A stretch of 64,000 nt of DNA, from NCBI GenBank assembly GCA_030762935.1, contig CM060883.1, forward strand, positions 32,821,501-32,885,500. Direction: 5' to 3'. The notes under the pieces were generated by a model. The model saw nothing but the letters and a program-made list of their open reading frames with translations. It had not been told where the DNA came from and searched no databases. The position numbers and the translations under genes were made by a program. Positions 1 through 10,527 of the stretch are shown here, piece after piece; within the stretch, counting starts at the first letter, position 1, and each line of letters begins with the position of its first letter. This DNA comes from Hymenopus coronatus. Lineage: Eukaryota; Arthropoda; Insecta; Mantodea; Hymenopodidae.

Positions 1-29
1 GTCGCCAGGAAAGCTATAGTTCTTATTTT
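1..29 (+). mobile_element. Tail of a hairpin insertion (same as 49828-49856)
   Basis: The first 29 bases match 49828-49856 except for two bases in the middle (GTCGCCAGGAAAGCT, then AGTTCTTATTTT). In both places the tail ends at TTCTTATTTT and is followed directly by HpA sequence. The window therefore opens inside the 3' end of a second copy of the palindromic insertion described at 49666-49856; the rest lies outside the window. Confidence 0.7.
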
Positions 30-403
30 AAAATATCATATGTTTAAGATATTTTTATGAAATCCTCTTAATTATATATGACTTTTGTATAACCGGTAAA
101 CCATACTCATTAAAACACACAAATGTATGCCTGAACAGTTTTTATACAGCTAAGCATTTACAAGGTATTCCTGGTTATTGGTTTCAATTTTAAAACACTT
201 ATGCTTTTCTCATACGAGAACTCAACGTTCGTTGCATTTCTCTTTAGTTTTACTCCTGGTCCGCCAAAAAGAACCGAATTTAAATGTCATCGTAGGCGAC
301 ATCTTTGAAAGATTTGATTATGACTTTGGGTTAGTTTATTCTCTTATTTCCGCCTATTTACAAGGAAATATGAAATAAAATCACTTCTGCTATGTTTATC
401 TTT
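30..403 (-). mobile_element. HpA element, central to 5' part, split by SINEs
   Basis: Reads as the reverse strand of HpA from the AAAATATC block through the GGTAAACC block to the end of the CTGCTATGTTTATC block. It resumes at 839-940 after a SINE insertion. The window edge and the preceding insertion remove its hairpin half. Confidence 0.8.
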
Positions 404-557
404 TATTTTTGCATAGCGTTTAACGCTCGTTTTTACTACTATGACACTCATTACCGGGAATGAAAATGGAGCACCGGTGGAATGCGATGTCGGGGAAAAC
501 CGGAAAACCCACCCCTGCGCCGCTTTATCCACCACCAATCCCATATGCGGTCTCCTG
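404..557 (-). mobile_element. SINE G body fragment
   Basis: Shares with 43323-43570 the blocks GTTTAACGC, GGAGCACCGGTGGAATGC, AAAACCCA(C/T)CCCTGCGCCG and TGGGATC. This is the body of a tRNA-derived SINE in reverse orientation. The tRNA-like head expected to the right is replaced by SINE B, so the two are either fused or nested. Confidence 0.65.
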
Positions 558-838
558 GGATCGAAGTGGAGATAAAGTTTTATTTACAAATGATCTTTAA
601 CTGTTTTCCCATTCTATTCTGGGCGTTAAAGACCCTTTAATTTTGCTTAGAGGCCTCTTTATAAAGCTCCCATAAATCTACGACACGGAAAAAACGGTTG
701 TAATTCCCTTCCGAAGGAAGCCATGCTAAGAATTTTGACGTCCGATAAAATCCATCGTCCTCCTCGCCTGGGATCGAACTGAGGCCGCTCTGGTGAGAGG
801 CGAGTGGTCTAACAATTCGACCACGGCGCGTCCTAATG
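558..838 (-). mobile_element. SINE B, nearly full length
   Basis: Reverse-strand tRNA-derived SINE. Its head lies at 770-835 and reads on the minus strand as a GTGGTCGAATTGTTAGACC A-box region and a GTTCGATCCC B-box. The body carries the palindromic block CTTCCGAAGGAAG and the block GGGCGTTAAAGACC. It matches the pieces at 10263-10510, 20256-20372, 21534-21606 and 26536-26640. Together with the SINE G fragment it interrupts an HpA copy between 403 and 839. Confidence 0.7.
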
Positions 839-940
839 ATTATATCGATTAGTATGTTACAGATAGAAGAATTAGATTTTATAAGAATAATTTGTTGCTG
901 AGTAGATAGAATAAGCGATGTGAATGGAACATATCAGATT
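839..940 (-). mobile_element. HpA element, 5' terminus (continuation of 30-403)
   Basis: Resumes with ATCGATTAGTATG and ends with GATGTGAATGGAACATATCAGATT, the reverse complement of the HpA 5' end. It completes the copy interrupted by the SINE pair. Confidence 0.8.
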
Positions 941-1294
941 ATTTTAATCTATCTCACGAAAATTAAGAGTAATGTTTGCAGGACGATTATTTCTCTGCTC
1001 GCTTGAAGACCTGTTGGGAATGAAAGTGCAAATCTGCACTTGGTAAATTAGAAATCTGGGTTATTTCCATTGCTTTACAACATGGATGGTGTATAAGATG
1101 AAAAGTCTCTCAAAGCTAAGCTTCCGGGAAAATGCACCCATTCGGAATCAAGTAGGAGTTTTCATTGTGTGTTTTGAAGAAGACCATATAAATGTATCTA
1201 GGTCACAAGACGAAAGTTTGGAGTCAGAGTTCACATTAAGGATTTCACGTTCCTTAGAATACTGAAAACACGCGCATTTTCGAATAATAAAAAA
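941..1294. other. Unassigned spacer
   Basis: I see no gene, tRNA-like box pair or member of the repeat families recognised elsewhere in the window. Confidence 0.5.
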
Positions 1295-1948
1295 TCTGAT
1301 GTGTTCCACTCACATAAATTTCTCTACATCTCTGAATCAAATTATTTTGAAACTTTAAGCTTTTACTTACTTCATGCTAATCGAGACAAAATTAGCAGAA
1401 GTAATCTTGATACTTGCTTCCTTGTAAGTAGAAGCGAGTAGGCTAAAGTGATAGTCAAAAGCTGGTTGCTATGTTACTGAAGTTCTTCCTATATGACAAA
1501 AATAAGTTTTTCAAAACTGAAATTAAAAACAAGGAATATCTCAAAACCTATCAACTCTAAGAAAAAAATGTATATAACAAATTGTGTGTTTTAACGTGCT
1601 CTACATTGTTTGTGTGGTAAGTTTTTGTCCATCTCTTACGGTTTAGCTGTTATGTAAAATTCCGTAAAAGTCTTCCAGTATAAAGTAGTCTTCAGAGGCT
1701 ATTCCCAGAAAATTGAAGATATGCATTTTATTTGTGAGGTAAATATCTTTAGTATACGATATTTCAATTAAAATCGTTAATGCCATTTTTCAGAAAATCA
1801 AAATTTTCGAAAAAAGTTCCATGTAAAGGGTATTTGGAGGTGGGGGGATTTTGTTGAAAATCTTCATGTCGCATCCTTGGAAGATACCTAACTTAAGTAC
1901 CAAGTTTGGTATTTAACGACTTTTCGTTTTTGAGCTATGCTGCCCACA

Positions 1949-1988
<40 letters not shown>

Positions 1989-2130
1989 TGGACCTTTTTC
2001 CAAAATGCTATTTTTAGATTCAGGAAGACCCAAAGCGTGTATTTCCCGTGAAATCTCGGTATCGAATTTTTTGGTGGAATACAATACCTTCTCTATACAC
2101 CATGTACATAGTACGTGTGGAGAAAATAAA
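1295..2130 (+). mobile_element. HpA element, full length
   Basis: Begins TCTGATGTGTTCCACTC and ends at the 3' hairpin (CCATGTACATAGTACGTGTGG) followed by AGAAAATAA. The CA tract lies at about 1949-1983, immediately after the AAGTACCAAGTTTGGTATTT palindrome. At 836 bp it is one of the near-complete copies. It has no long open frame apart from one created by the CA tract. Confidence 0.85.
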
Positions 2131-2802
2131 AATCTTTTGTGAAGAAAGCTTGTTTGTGGAGCAACTTGAGAAACTCACGTGAATGGAACCACTGGTTTTT
2201 TGTTTTGTTTTATTTTGATTTTAATAATTCTAATGTGTTTGTATTCTAGTACATGGGCATTGTAAAACTTTGAATGTTTTGGTATTTATGAATTGATATT
2301 AGGTGTTTTAAAGCAATATGTCCGTCAGAAAGACCAGAGCTTTGAATGGTGAAATGATTAAGTGCTTTTTACATTCCCCTACATACACATACACACAATT
2401 TTTCTTTGTGTATAATATTAGCACCTATAGATTTCCGTAATGGCACGTAACAAAGCAGCGGCGGACCTATACCTTTATATAAAACACTTTTAATGCAGCA
2501 ATTGAAAGACGCCTCAAACAAATGCGGATCACACAATAAAACTGAAGCCGGTATGAAACACCCCGCGGGACATAAAGGAACAAATGAATAACAGAAGCAT
2601 TGTTTCTTGTAGGAGGGCGGGATTCAGCATGATTATTCCTACGGCAGCTACATGCATACGTCACATCCGGTTTTCGCACTTTCACATTTGCAATTTTTAA
2701 CTTAAGGAACTGCTCCACGACTTAATTTAGATGTGAAGATCATTTCTGATCGGACATTGACCTTTACGAAGGAAGAATGGTGTAAATCTGAAGGCGTTTT
2801 TT
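2131..2802. other. Mostly unassigned, with a short HpA end
   Basis: 2150-2200 resembles the reverse-complemented 5' end of HpA (GAGAAACTCACGTGAATGGAACCACT). The remainder matches nothing I recognise. Both strands have short frames only. Confidence 0.45.
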
Positions 2803-3151
2803 TAGTCAGTTTTTGCATTCCTAATGAACCAAGTTGATCTTTGAATTACACACAAGCCATAAATCATTGAAGTGAATTGCCTCGCCTGCCCCAGTTACGT
2901 CATTGGAGTTCTTTGCTCACATTATATTCTTGTCTTTATTAAGCTAAATCCACGCGGATTAAATATTCATTAGACTTAACGTAAAATTTGCATCTTGTTT
3001 ACTTTGTACCTTCATTATCACATAGGTATACGTAAACGTAATACAGGAGCCACAACTACGAAAAAATAGTGTTACACTCACAGGACTTTCCCTCTGCTCT
3101 CTATCACTTATTACTGATAAACCAAAACAATTCTTCCGAAGCCTTATATTA
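2803..3151. repeat. Tandem duplication, left copy of non-HpA segment
   Basis: From TTAGTCAGTTTTTGCATTCC to ACTTTCTCTACAAATT this segment is repeated, diverged, at 5011-5635, and both copies are followed by a reverse-strand HpA. The left copy lacks the SINE C found in the right copy: here the sequence runs GAGTTCTTTGCTCACATTATATTC without interruption. Confidence 0.75.
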
Positions 3152-3286
3152 CTTTCTCTACAAATTACATGTAAGTACATAGTAGATAAAGAAAGTATAG
3201 TATTGCATTCAAAACTTCGACTGAGATTTCACCGGAAACATGTTTTGAGGACCCGTGAAAGCAAAACAAAAAGCACTTTTAGAACA

Positions 3287-3719
3287 AGTGTGTGTGTGTA
3301 TAGCTGTTTGTGTGTGTCTGTTTGTGTGTGTGTCTGTGTGTGTGTATGTGTGTGTGTCTGTGTGTGTGTGTGTGTGTCTGTGTGTCTGTTTGTGTGTGTG
3401 TGTCTCTGTGTGTCTGTGTGTCTCTGTGTGTCTGTTTGTCTGTGTGTGCGTCTGTGTGTGTCAGTTTGTGTGTGTGTGTCTGTTTGTGTGTGTGTGTGTG
3501 TCTGTGTGTGTGTGTTTGTATGTGTGTGTGTCTGTTTGTGTGTGTGTGTCTGTTTGCGTGTGTGTGTCTGTGTGTGTCTGTGTGTGTCTGTTTGTGTCTG
3601 TCTGTGTGTGTGTGTCTGTGTGTGTGTGTCTGTGTGTGTGTGTGTCTGTGTGTGTGTCTGTGTGTGCCTATGTCTGTGTGTGTGTCTGTGTGTCTGTGTG
3701 TGTGTCTCTGTGTGTGTGT

Positions 3720-3756
<37 letters not shown>

Positions 3757-3760
3757 TGTT
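3287..3760 (+). repeat. Imperfect (TG)n microsatellite with TCTG interruptions
   Basis: About 474 bp of TG repeats broken at irregular intervals by TCTG, TTTG and rare other variants. It occupies the place of the short CA/TG tract of other HpA copies. Open frames through it (Cys/Val/Ser-rich) are artefacts of the repeat. Confidence 0.95.
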
Positions 3761-4283
3761 AAATACCAAACTTGATTTTTTAAGTTCAGTATCTTTGAAG
3801 GATGCGACCCAAAGATTTAAAAAAAAAAAAAAAATCCTCCCACCCCAACTACTCTTTACATGGAAAACATTTCGAAAATGTTGGTTTTCTCAAAAATGGC
3901 TCCAACGATCTTGATTAAAATATTGTATTTAAGATATTTATATGTCAAATTAAATTTATATCTTGAATTTTCTGGGAATAGCCTCTTAAGTCCTTATTTT
4001 CTGATGAATTTCTCTAAATGTTGCATAACTGGTAACTTACTACACAAAAAGGTAGGTCTTCTTAAAACACACAATTTTTGTCATAAACATTTTATTGTGA
4101 CCGTTTTAGAGATATTTCTTGTTATTGGTTCCAGTTTTAAAATACTTAAACTTTTCTCTTACGGGAACTTCTCAACTCCTGGTCACGCATCGAAACGGAT
4201 TTCAATCCCATAAAAACCACATTTTAAAACATTTGACTCTCGGTTTAGCCTAGTATATTCCCTTATTTCCCTTCTACTTATAA

Positions 4284-4874
4284 TGAATGAATGAATGAAT
4301 GAATGAATAAGTGTATTTATTAACATAGCAATATTATACATAGAATTTCAACAGTCGCACGGGTCCACAGACCGTACGTGCTTTTGTAACACACATCACA
4401 AGCAATATTAAAACAACCACAACAAAGAATTAAAAGAGTAAACACGAAAATAAAAAGACAAAGGAAATACACAGTCAAAAGCAATATTAAACAACAATAA
4501 AATTAAGAGTGAATCCGAAAATAAAGATACAAAGATATTCAAATATAGCAATTTAAATTTACAGCACAGAGTACACTTTCATAAATGCACCCTCTTATAA
4601 TAGATAATTACACTTAAAAGACATATATACACATAATATATACAACCCTAGCACAACAGTGACCTAAGTATGACATAATATATATGTAGAACATTGTAGT
4701 CACTTTTGTTTAGTTGATCTTATCCCCCCCCCCTTCTCTATTGGCAGCCTCCTCAGATCTCAGCTGTCTTGCCTTAAGTATAAATTTACCTAGTCCGTCC
4801 ATGTTTTCCGTGCCTGCCAGTAGCGTCCAACATGCTTCTATCCCTACATTCGCAGTGGTAAAAAATCGCGGCAA
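4284..4874 (-). mobile_element. 5'-truncated non-LTR retrotransposon 3' end with ATTC tail
   Basis: A 591-bp insertion flanked by perfect 15-bp copies of CCCTTCTACTTATAA (4269-4283 and 4875-4889). On the minus strand its 3' end is a run of ATTC repeats (plus-strand 4284-4311), preceded by AATAAATACACTTATTC. The target duplication plus a simple-repeat tail is the signature of target-primed reverse transcription. A short open stretch near the truncated 5' end could be the tail of its ORF2, but I could not assign a clade. Confidence 0.75.
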
Positions 4875-5010
4875 CCCTTCTACTTATAAAGGAACTAAGT
4901 AATAAGACCGTTTCTGCTAAAGTTCTAGTATGAAATAGAAGAATAAGCTTTTTAACAATAATTTGTTACAGAGATGTAGTGAAATACATGTGAATGGAAC
5001 ATATAATATT

Positions 5011-5635
5011 TTTAGTCAGTTTTTGCATTCCTAATTAACCAAGTAGATCTCTAAATTACACACAAGCCATAAATCACTGTAGTGAGTTGCCTCTCCAGCC
5101 CTAGTTGCGTCATTGTTTTCTTTGTTCATTTTTTTTTTTAATTGTTTCATTTATATAGCCCCCTTTTACATTTAAGGTCATATCGGGGGCTTTGCATTTA
5201 AAACAACTCGTTGTCTGTAGGTTCTTTACGTTGGTTTAAATCATTTTATTTTTCTCAAATACACACACATTAACTCACATACATACTTCCAGACTCTGTG
5301 GGGAATAGGGAATAAATCTGACTAAAGAAAAATTCCCCGCCCCAGCCGGGAATCGAACCCGGGACCTCCGGGGGAGAAGTCAGCTCGCTGATTTGCTCAT
5401 ATTGTATTGCTGTCTTTATTAAACTAAGTCCACGCGGATTAAACATTTACTGGTCGTAACGTAAAATTTGTATCTTGGTTAATTTGTACCTTCATTAACG
5501 CATAGGTATAATACGTACACTTAATGGAATGGGACTACAACTCTCAAAAAATATTCTTAATTCACATGACAATCTCTACTCTATCGTTTGTTAGTGTTAA
5601 ACCTAATAATTCTTCCGGAGGCTTGTTACTTTCTC
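5011..5635. repeat. Tandem duplication, right copy of non-HpA segment
   Basis: Diverged copy of 2803-3151 (shared blocks TTTTTAGTCAGTTTTTGC, ACACAAGCCATAAATCA, CCACGCGGATTAAA, ATTCTTCCG). It is longer because SINE C has inserted at 5130-5391. Confidence 0.75.
5130..5391 (-). mobile_element. SINE C, with empty-site paralogue
   Basis: Reverse-strand tRNA-derived SINE. On the minus strand it has a perfect B-box (GGGTTCGATTCCC) and body blocks shared with 27361-27640 (AGTCTGGA, ACGTAAAGAACCT, GGGGGCTATATAAATG), then an A-rich tail seen as T-rich 5130-5140. It is flanked by TTTGTTCAT (5121-5129) and TTTGCTCAT (5392-5400), an imperfect 9-bp target duplication. The head seems to lack its A-box half. 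The duplicate at 2803-3151 preserves the uninterrupted site, which fixes the boundaries. Confidence 0.85.
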
Positions 5636-6082
5636 TACAAATTGCATGTACGTACATAGTACATAAAGGCAAGTACTTTATTCCATCCAAAAATTCGATA
5701 CCGGGATTTCACCGGAAACTAACGTTTTGGGACCACCTGAACCCCCCCACCCAAATCATTTTTTCAAAATGTCCGTGTGTGTCTTGTCTGTGGACAGCAT
5801 AATTCAAAAAAAGAAAAGATGCTTAAATACCTAATGTAATATTTAAATTTAGTACCTTCCAAAAGGGCCACACAAAGATTTTCAGAAAATTTCCCTCATT
5901 CCAAACTAACCTTTACCTGAAACATTTTTCTAAATTTTCGATGTTCTAAAAAATGACTAACGATTTTAATTAAAACTGCCATATATTTAAGATATTTCAT
6001 GACAAATAAAATGTATATCTTAAATTTGTTGAGAATAGCTTCTGAAGTTCCGCTTTATTCTGAATAACTTTTGCATAATTGG
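5636..6082 (-). mobile_element. HpA element, hairpin half, truncated
   Basis: Begins with the hairpin region (CATGTACGTACATAGTAC), continues through CCAAAAATTCGATACCGG and ATTTCACCGGAAAC, and stops at TAATTGGTAAACC where a tRNA-like sequence starts. The microsatellite position is nearly devoid of repeats (TCCGTGTGTGTC). Confidence 0.8.
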
Positions 6083-6158
6083 TAAACCAAGCCGGGAAGG
6101 GAACCCAGGACCTCTAGCAAAGCAGACGGGTGCTCTACTGGTTGAGCTACCAGGCTAG
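6083..6158 (-). mobile_element. tRNA-like SINE head
   Basis: On the minus strand: TAGCTCAACCAGTAGAGC, which fits a polymerase III A-box with D arm, then GGGTTCCCTTCCCGG, a degenerate B-box. The spacing fits a tRNA. It truncates an HpA copy, so a SINE is more likely than a tRNA gene. I could not define its 3' body. Confidence 0.55.
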
Positions 6159-6702
6159 GTATTTGAAACTCCCAGAATAACACGTGGAGTACTATGACAA
6201 AACAGCAACATAGATTTCTCTGCTCGGTTTTAAATAAATACATTACTTACAAAGTATTTATAACTAACCATATGCCATGTGACGGCTTATATAGAAATAC
6301 TCCAATAAAGAACTTACCTATTTGTAATTGCCCTACAATATTACATGCGTGTCTTCCTTAAGCTGTAGAAAACTTATCAAAATTCTTTCTCGTCGTCTAC
6401 CGGAAATTTCATGTCCTTTTTATATCTCCTTGTGCATGCTGGCATGCCTCTCATAAGGTTCATGAACGGCTTCTTATCGAGCTATACCGTATCCGGCAGC
6501 ACACTTTAATTTGGATGCTGGAATCTTGTCTCTCTTCTTCAGATTCAGAGCTTTTCAGAGAACACGCATTTAATGCATTCTTGTGAGATTTTTCATATCG
6601 TTATATGACACGACATACTTCAACAGGCAAGTATGGGGCAAAAAAATCATTTCTTTTAAATTTCTCGAAAACGGCTCTATTTCGAACAAGGTTTAATTCT
6701 AA
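6159..6702. other. Unassigned spacer
   Basis: I see no coding frame or member of the recognised families. It may include the body of the adjacent tRNA-like SINE. Confidence 0.4.
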
Positions 6703-7440
6703 ACAATTGTTGTGTTCTATTCACATAATTTTCCCTAAATCTCTGCAATAAACTGTTTTTAAAAAGCTTATGCTTCCATTTACTTCATGCTAATCCAGAA
6801 AAAAATTAGCAGAAATAGTCTTATTACTTCCTTCCTTGTACGTAGAAGCGAAGTTTTTCAAAGTTGAAACCAAAAACAAGGAATAACTAAAAAACGATGA
6901 ACTCCACGAAAAAAATATGTAATAGAAATTGAGTATTTTAATGCGCTCTACATTTTTTGTGTGGTAAGTTTTTATATGTCTCATACGGTTTAGCAGTTAT
7001 GCAAAATTCCGTAAAATTCATCCAGAATAAAGTAATCTTCAGAGGATATTCCCAGAAAATTCAAGATATACATATTATTTGTCAGGTAAATATCTTTGAT
7101 ATATCATATTTTAATCGTTAGGGCCATTTCTGAGAAAATCAAAATTTTCGAAAAAAGTTCCATGTAAAGGGTAGTTTGGGATGGGGTATTTCCTTGAAAA
7201 TCTCCCTTGGAAGAAACCAAACATAAATACCAAGTTTGGTATTCATCGGTCTTTTCGTTTTTGAGCTATGCTGTCCACACACACACACTGACCTTTTTGT
7301 AAAAATGTTTGTTTTTTTTTTTTTTTGATTCAGGGGGACAAAAACATGTACTTCCGGTGAAATTTCAGTATCGAATTTTTGGGTGGAATGCAATAACTTC
7401 TCTGTACACTATGTACATAGAATGTATAGAGAAAGTAAAA
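6703..7440 (+). mobile_element. HpA element, nearly full length
   Basis: Starts in the left-end motif (TTGTGTTCTATTCACAT), includes CTCATACGGTTTAGC, AAATACCAAGTTTGGTATTC, a short CA tract and a T15 run near 7311, and ends with the hairpin and GAGAAAGTAAAA. It is joined directly to the next copy at 7443. Confidence 0.85.
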
Positions 7441-7442
7441 AT

Positions 7443-8210
7443 CTGATGTGTTCCGTTCACATGACTTGCTCTACATGTATATAGCAAATTATTGTTAATA
7501 AGCTTATTCTTCTATCTACTTCATGTTAATCGACATTAACATTAACAGAAACGGCCATATTTCTTAATTCCTTGTAATTAGTATGTAAATAATTAAATAC
7601 ACTACGCTAAACCGTAGTCAAATATCTTAAAATGTGGTTGGTATTGGATTGAAATCCGTTTCTTTGCGTGGGCAGAAGTTGAAAAGAGTAATTTTACCGA
7701 GAGTCATTTTTTGTGTTGTAAGTTTTTGTCTATCTCTTACGGTTTACTAGCTAATCAAAATTCATCCAGAATAATCCGTTCTTCAGAAGCTATTCCCAGT
7801 AAATTCAAGATATGTATTATGTTTGTTTTAGAAATTGCTTTAAAATGATGTATTTTAATTAAAATCGTTAACCATTTTTCAGAAAAACAACATTCTCGAC
7901 AAATTTTCCATGTAAAGGGTAGTTTAAGGTGGGAGCATTTTTTTGAAAATGTTTGTGTTGCATCCTTGGAAGGTACCAAGTTTGGTATTTAACGCTATTT
8001 TCGCTTTTGAGCTATACTGTCCATAGACACACAAACACAAACACACACACACACACATATATATATACACAGACACACGCACCTTTTTCTAAAAATGATT
8101 TTTTTTTTGCATTCAGGGGGTCCTAAAACATGCATTTCCGAAGAAATCTCGGTATCGAATTTTCGGGTGGAATACAAAGGTTCATCTATACAATATACAT
8201 AGAAGGTAAA
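7443..8210 (+). mobile_element. HpA element, second unit of a head-to-tail chain
   Basis: Starts TCTGATGTGTTCCGTTC three bases after the end of the preceding copy. A central deletion shortens it. The CA tract carries TATATATA. The terminal hairpin is partly lost (CTATACAATATACATAG) before GGTAAAAA. Confidence 0.85.
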
Positions 8211-8212
8211 AA

Positions 8213-9021
8213 TCTGACGTGTACCATTCACATAGCTTTCTCTGGCTGTACACAAACAAATTACTCTTACAAAAGACGATTCTTTTATCTACGTCATGCT
8301 AATATACATAAACATTAGCAGAATTGATCTTATTGCTTGCTTCCTTATATGTAGAGCGGAAATAAGGCAATGCGTTAGGCCAAAAAGATTCACTATGAAC
8401 ACAATTTAGGTTCAGTTCGCTTTGCACAGTCCCGTCTGAGCAAGTTTAGTTTAAAATTGAAGCCAATAACAATGAATATCTCGAAAACGGTCAACTGTAT
8501 AAGAAAAACATATGACATAAACTATGTATTTTAACGAGATATTTTTTTTTGTTTAGTAGGTTTCTATAAATCTCTCATGGTTTAACCGTTTTGCAAAATG
8601 CTGCAAAACTCAACTAGAATAAATGCCTCTTCAGAAGCAATTTCGAGAAAATTCAAAATACACAGTTTATTTGTGATTTAATTAAAATCATTAGAATCAT
8701 TTTTGAGAAAATCAACATATTCGAAAACTTTTCCATATAAAAGGTTGTTGTAGGTGGGAGAATTTTCTTGATAATCTTTGTCTCGCATCCTTGGAAGATA
8801 CTGAACTTAAACACCAAGTTTGGTATTTGAAGGACTTTTCGTTTTTGAGCTATGCTCTCCACAGACACACACACACGCGCGGACCTTTTTCCCAAAAACA
8901 TTTTTCTTGGATTCAGGAGGACCCAAAACATGTATTTCCGATGAAATCTCGGTATCGAATTTTTGGGTGGAATGCAACACCTCTATATATACCATGTACA
9001 TAGGACGTGTATAGAAAGTAA
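8213..9021 (+). mobile_element. HpA element, third unit of a head-to-tail chain
   Basis: Starts TCTGACGTGTACCATTC immediately after the preceding copy and ends TACATAGGACGTGTATAGAAAGTAAA. It carries the palindrome at 8811-8830 (AACACCAAGTTTGGTATTTG) and a short CA tract followed by CGCGCGG. Confidence 0.85.
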
Positions 9022-9480
9022 AATGTGTGACATAAATTGTGGCTTTTAATGATAAGTTTTTGTTTATCTCTTACGGTTTGTAAGTTATATAAAAGTCATC
9101 CAGAATGAAAAGTCTTCAGAGGCTACTCCCAGAAAATTCCAGATATACATTTCGTTTGTCATAAAAATATCTTATACAAAGTTATTTTAATCAAAATCGT
9201 TAGAGCCAAATTTGAGAAAATCAACCTTTTCTAAAAATGTTCCATGTAAAGGGTAGTTTAGGGTGAAGATTTTCGTTAAAATCTTCGTGTCACATCCTTG
9301 GAAAAAGCTAAACTTATATATCAAGTTTATATATATACTTGGACCTCTTTCTAAAAATGTTTTTTTTAATACAGGGGATCCTAAAACTTTTATTTCCATT
9401 GAAGTCTCGGTATTGAATTTTTGAGTCGAGTACAATACATTCTCTACTTATGTACCCTGCACCATGTAGAGAAAAAAATA
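9022..9480 (+). mobile_element. HpA element, 5'-truncated fourth unit
   Basis: Begins inside the central ATAAATTGTG block and ends at a degenerate hairpin (ACTTATGTACCCTGCACCATGTAGAGAAA). The palindrome is altered to TATATCAAGTTTATATATAT and the CA tract is missing. Confidence 0.75.
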
Positions 9481-9539
9481 TCACTGTAAACCTGTAATAG
9501 ATGTGGGTGAATTGTATCCTGGGTGAAGGAGGTATGTGC

Positions 9540-9541
9540 TT

Positions 9542-9580
<39 letters not shown>

Positions 9581-10163
9581 AATAGCATAACTCAAAAACA
9601 AGAAGTAATACCAAACTTGGTAATATAAGTTCGACATATTCCAAAAAAAAATGCGACAGAAAATTTTTAAGAAAATCCGCCCAACACCAAACTACTCTAT
9701 ACATGAAAAAATATCGTAAAGTTTGATTTTACGTTTAAGACATTTCCATAACAAATAAAATATATCTCTTAAATTATTTGGGAATATCCTCTGAAGTTCT
9801 CTCCATTCTTGAAGACTTCTGATAACTGGTACGAGATGGGCAACAGTTTACTGCAGAAAAATATAGATCTCGTTAAAATACAACCTTTTTGTCAAATGCA
9901 ATATTTTATGAAATTGGTCATTTCGGAGGTATTCCTTTTATTGATTTAAACTTTTTAATACTTATACTTTTCTCAATTAAGAAGTCGTCATTCGTTTTTT
10001 ACGGCCTAGCAAGGAGAACGCATTTTCAATAAGTAACATCGCACAACGAACAGTTCTTAAAATATTTGATTATCGCTTAAGCATAATTAAGTTTTAATCT
10101 CGATTTATGTTTAACACTAAGTTATTGAAGATGGGTAGAGAAAGTCAGTGAATGCAACACACC
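9540..10163 (-). mobile_element. HpA element, hairpin end missing
   Basis: Reverse-strand copy starting in its TG tract (about 9545-9578) and running to GGGTAGAGAAAGTCAGTGAATGCAAC. The palindrome is present in altered form near 9609. Sequence between 9481 and 9539 is too diverged to assign. Confidence 0.75.
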
Positions 10164-10262
10164 CTAACTATTACTTTTTACTTTCTCTAGCCCGTATGTA
10201 AAATGTACATAGTGGATAGAAAGAAATTGTATTCCACCCGAAAATTGGATATTGAGATTTCA

Positions 10263-10510
10263 CGGAATAACCCGGCGGAGGACGATTGATTTTTTTCGGG
10301 CGTAAAAATCCTTAGAATGGTTTCCTTCGGAAGGGAAGTAAAGCCGTTGGTCCCGTGTCGTAGATTTACGGCACGTAAAAGGACCTCAAGCCAGATAAAG
10401 AGGCCTCTGAGCAAAATTAAGCGGTCTTTCACGCCCAGATAGAATAGGACGCTAAGAACCACAGAAGTTAAAGAGCGTCCATAAATAAAACCCCCTGCAT
10501 AAAAAGAAAC
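10263..10510 (+). mobile_element. SINE B, head-truncated
   Basis: Forward-strand SINE B body: GGAGGACGATTGATTTTT, TTCCTTCGGAAGGGAAG, GTCGTAGATTTACGG, AGGCCTCTGAGCAAAATT, TCTTTCACGCCCAG, ending AAATAAAA. The tRNA-like head is absent. It interrupts the surrounding HpA copy between its GAAAT(A) and CCCCCTG blocks. Confidence 0.75.
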
Positions 10511-10527
10511 CATTTTATTAACATGTC

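Larger units (their letters stand above)
3152..5010 (-). mobile_element. HpA element with expanded microsatellite and LINE insertion
   Basis: Reverse-strand HpA starting near the hairpin (AAGTACATAGTAG) and ending ATGTGAATGGAACATATAAT. The internal CA/TG position is expanded to almost 0.5 kb (3287-3760). The copy is split at 4283/4875 by a retrotransposon 3' end with a 15-bp target duplication. Without these two additions it would be of ordinary family size. Confidence 0.85.

Noticed and set aside
3203..3914. Three overlapping long frames (150-219 codons) rich in Cys, Val and Ser
   Set aside because: They are produced by reading the imperfect TG microsatellite in three frames; none has non-repeat coding sequence beyond the tract.
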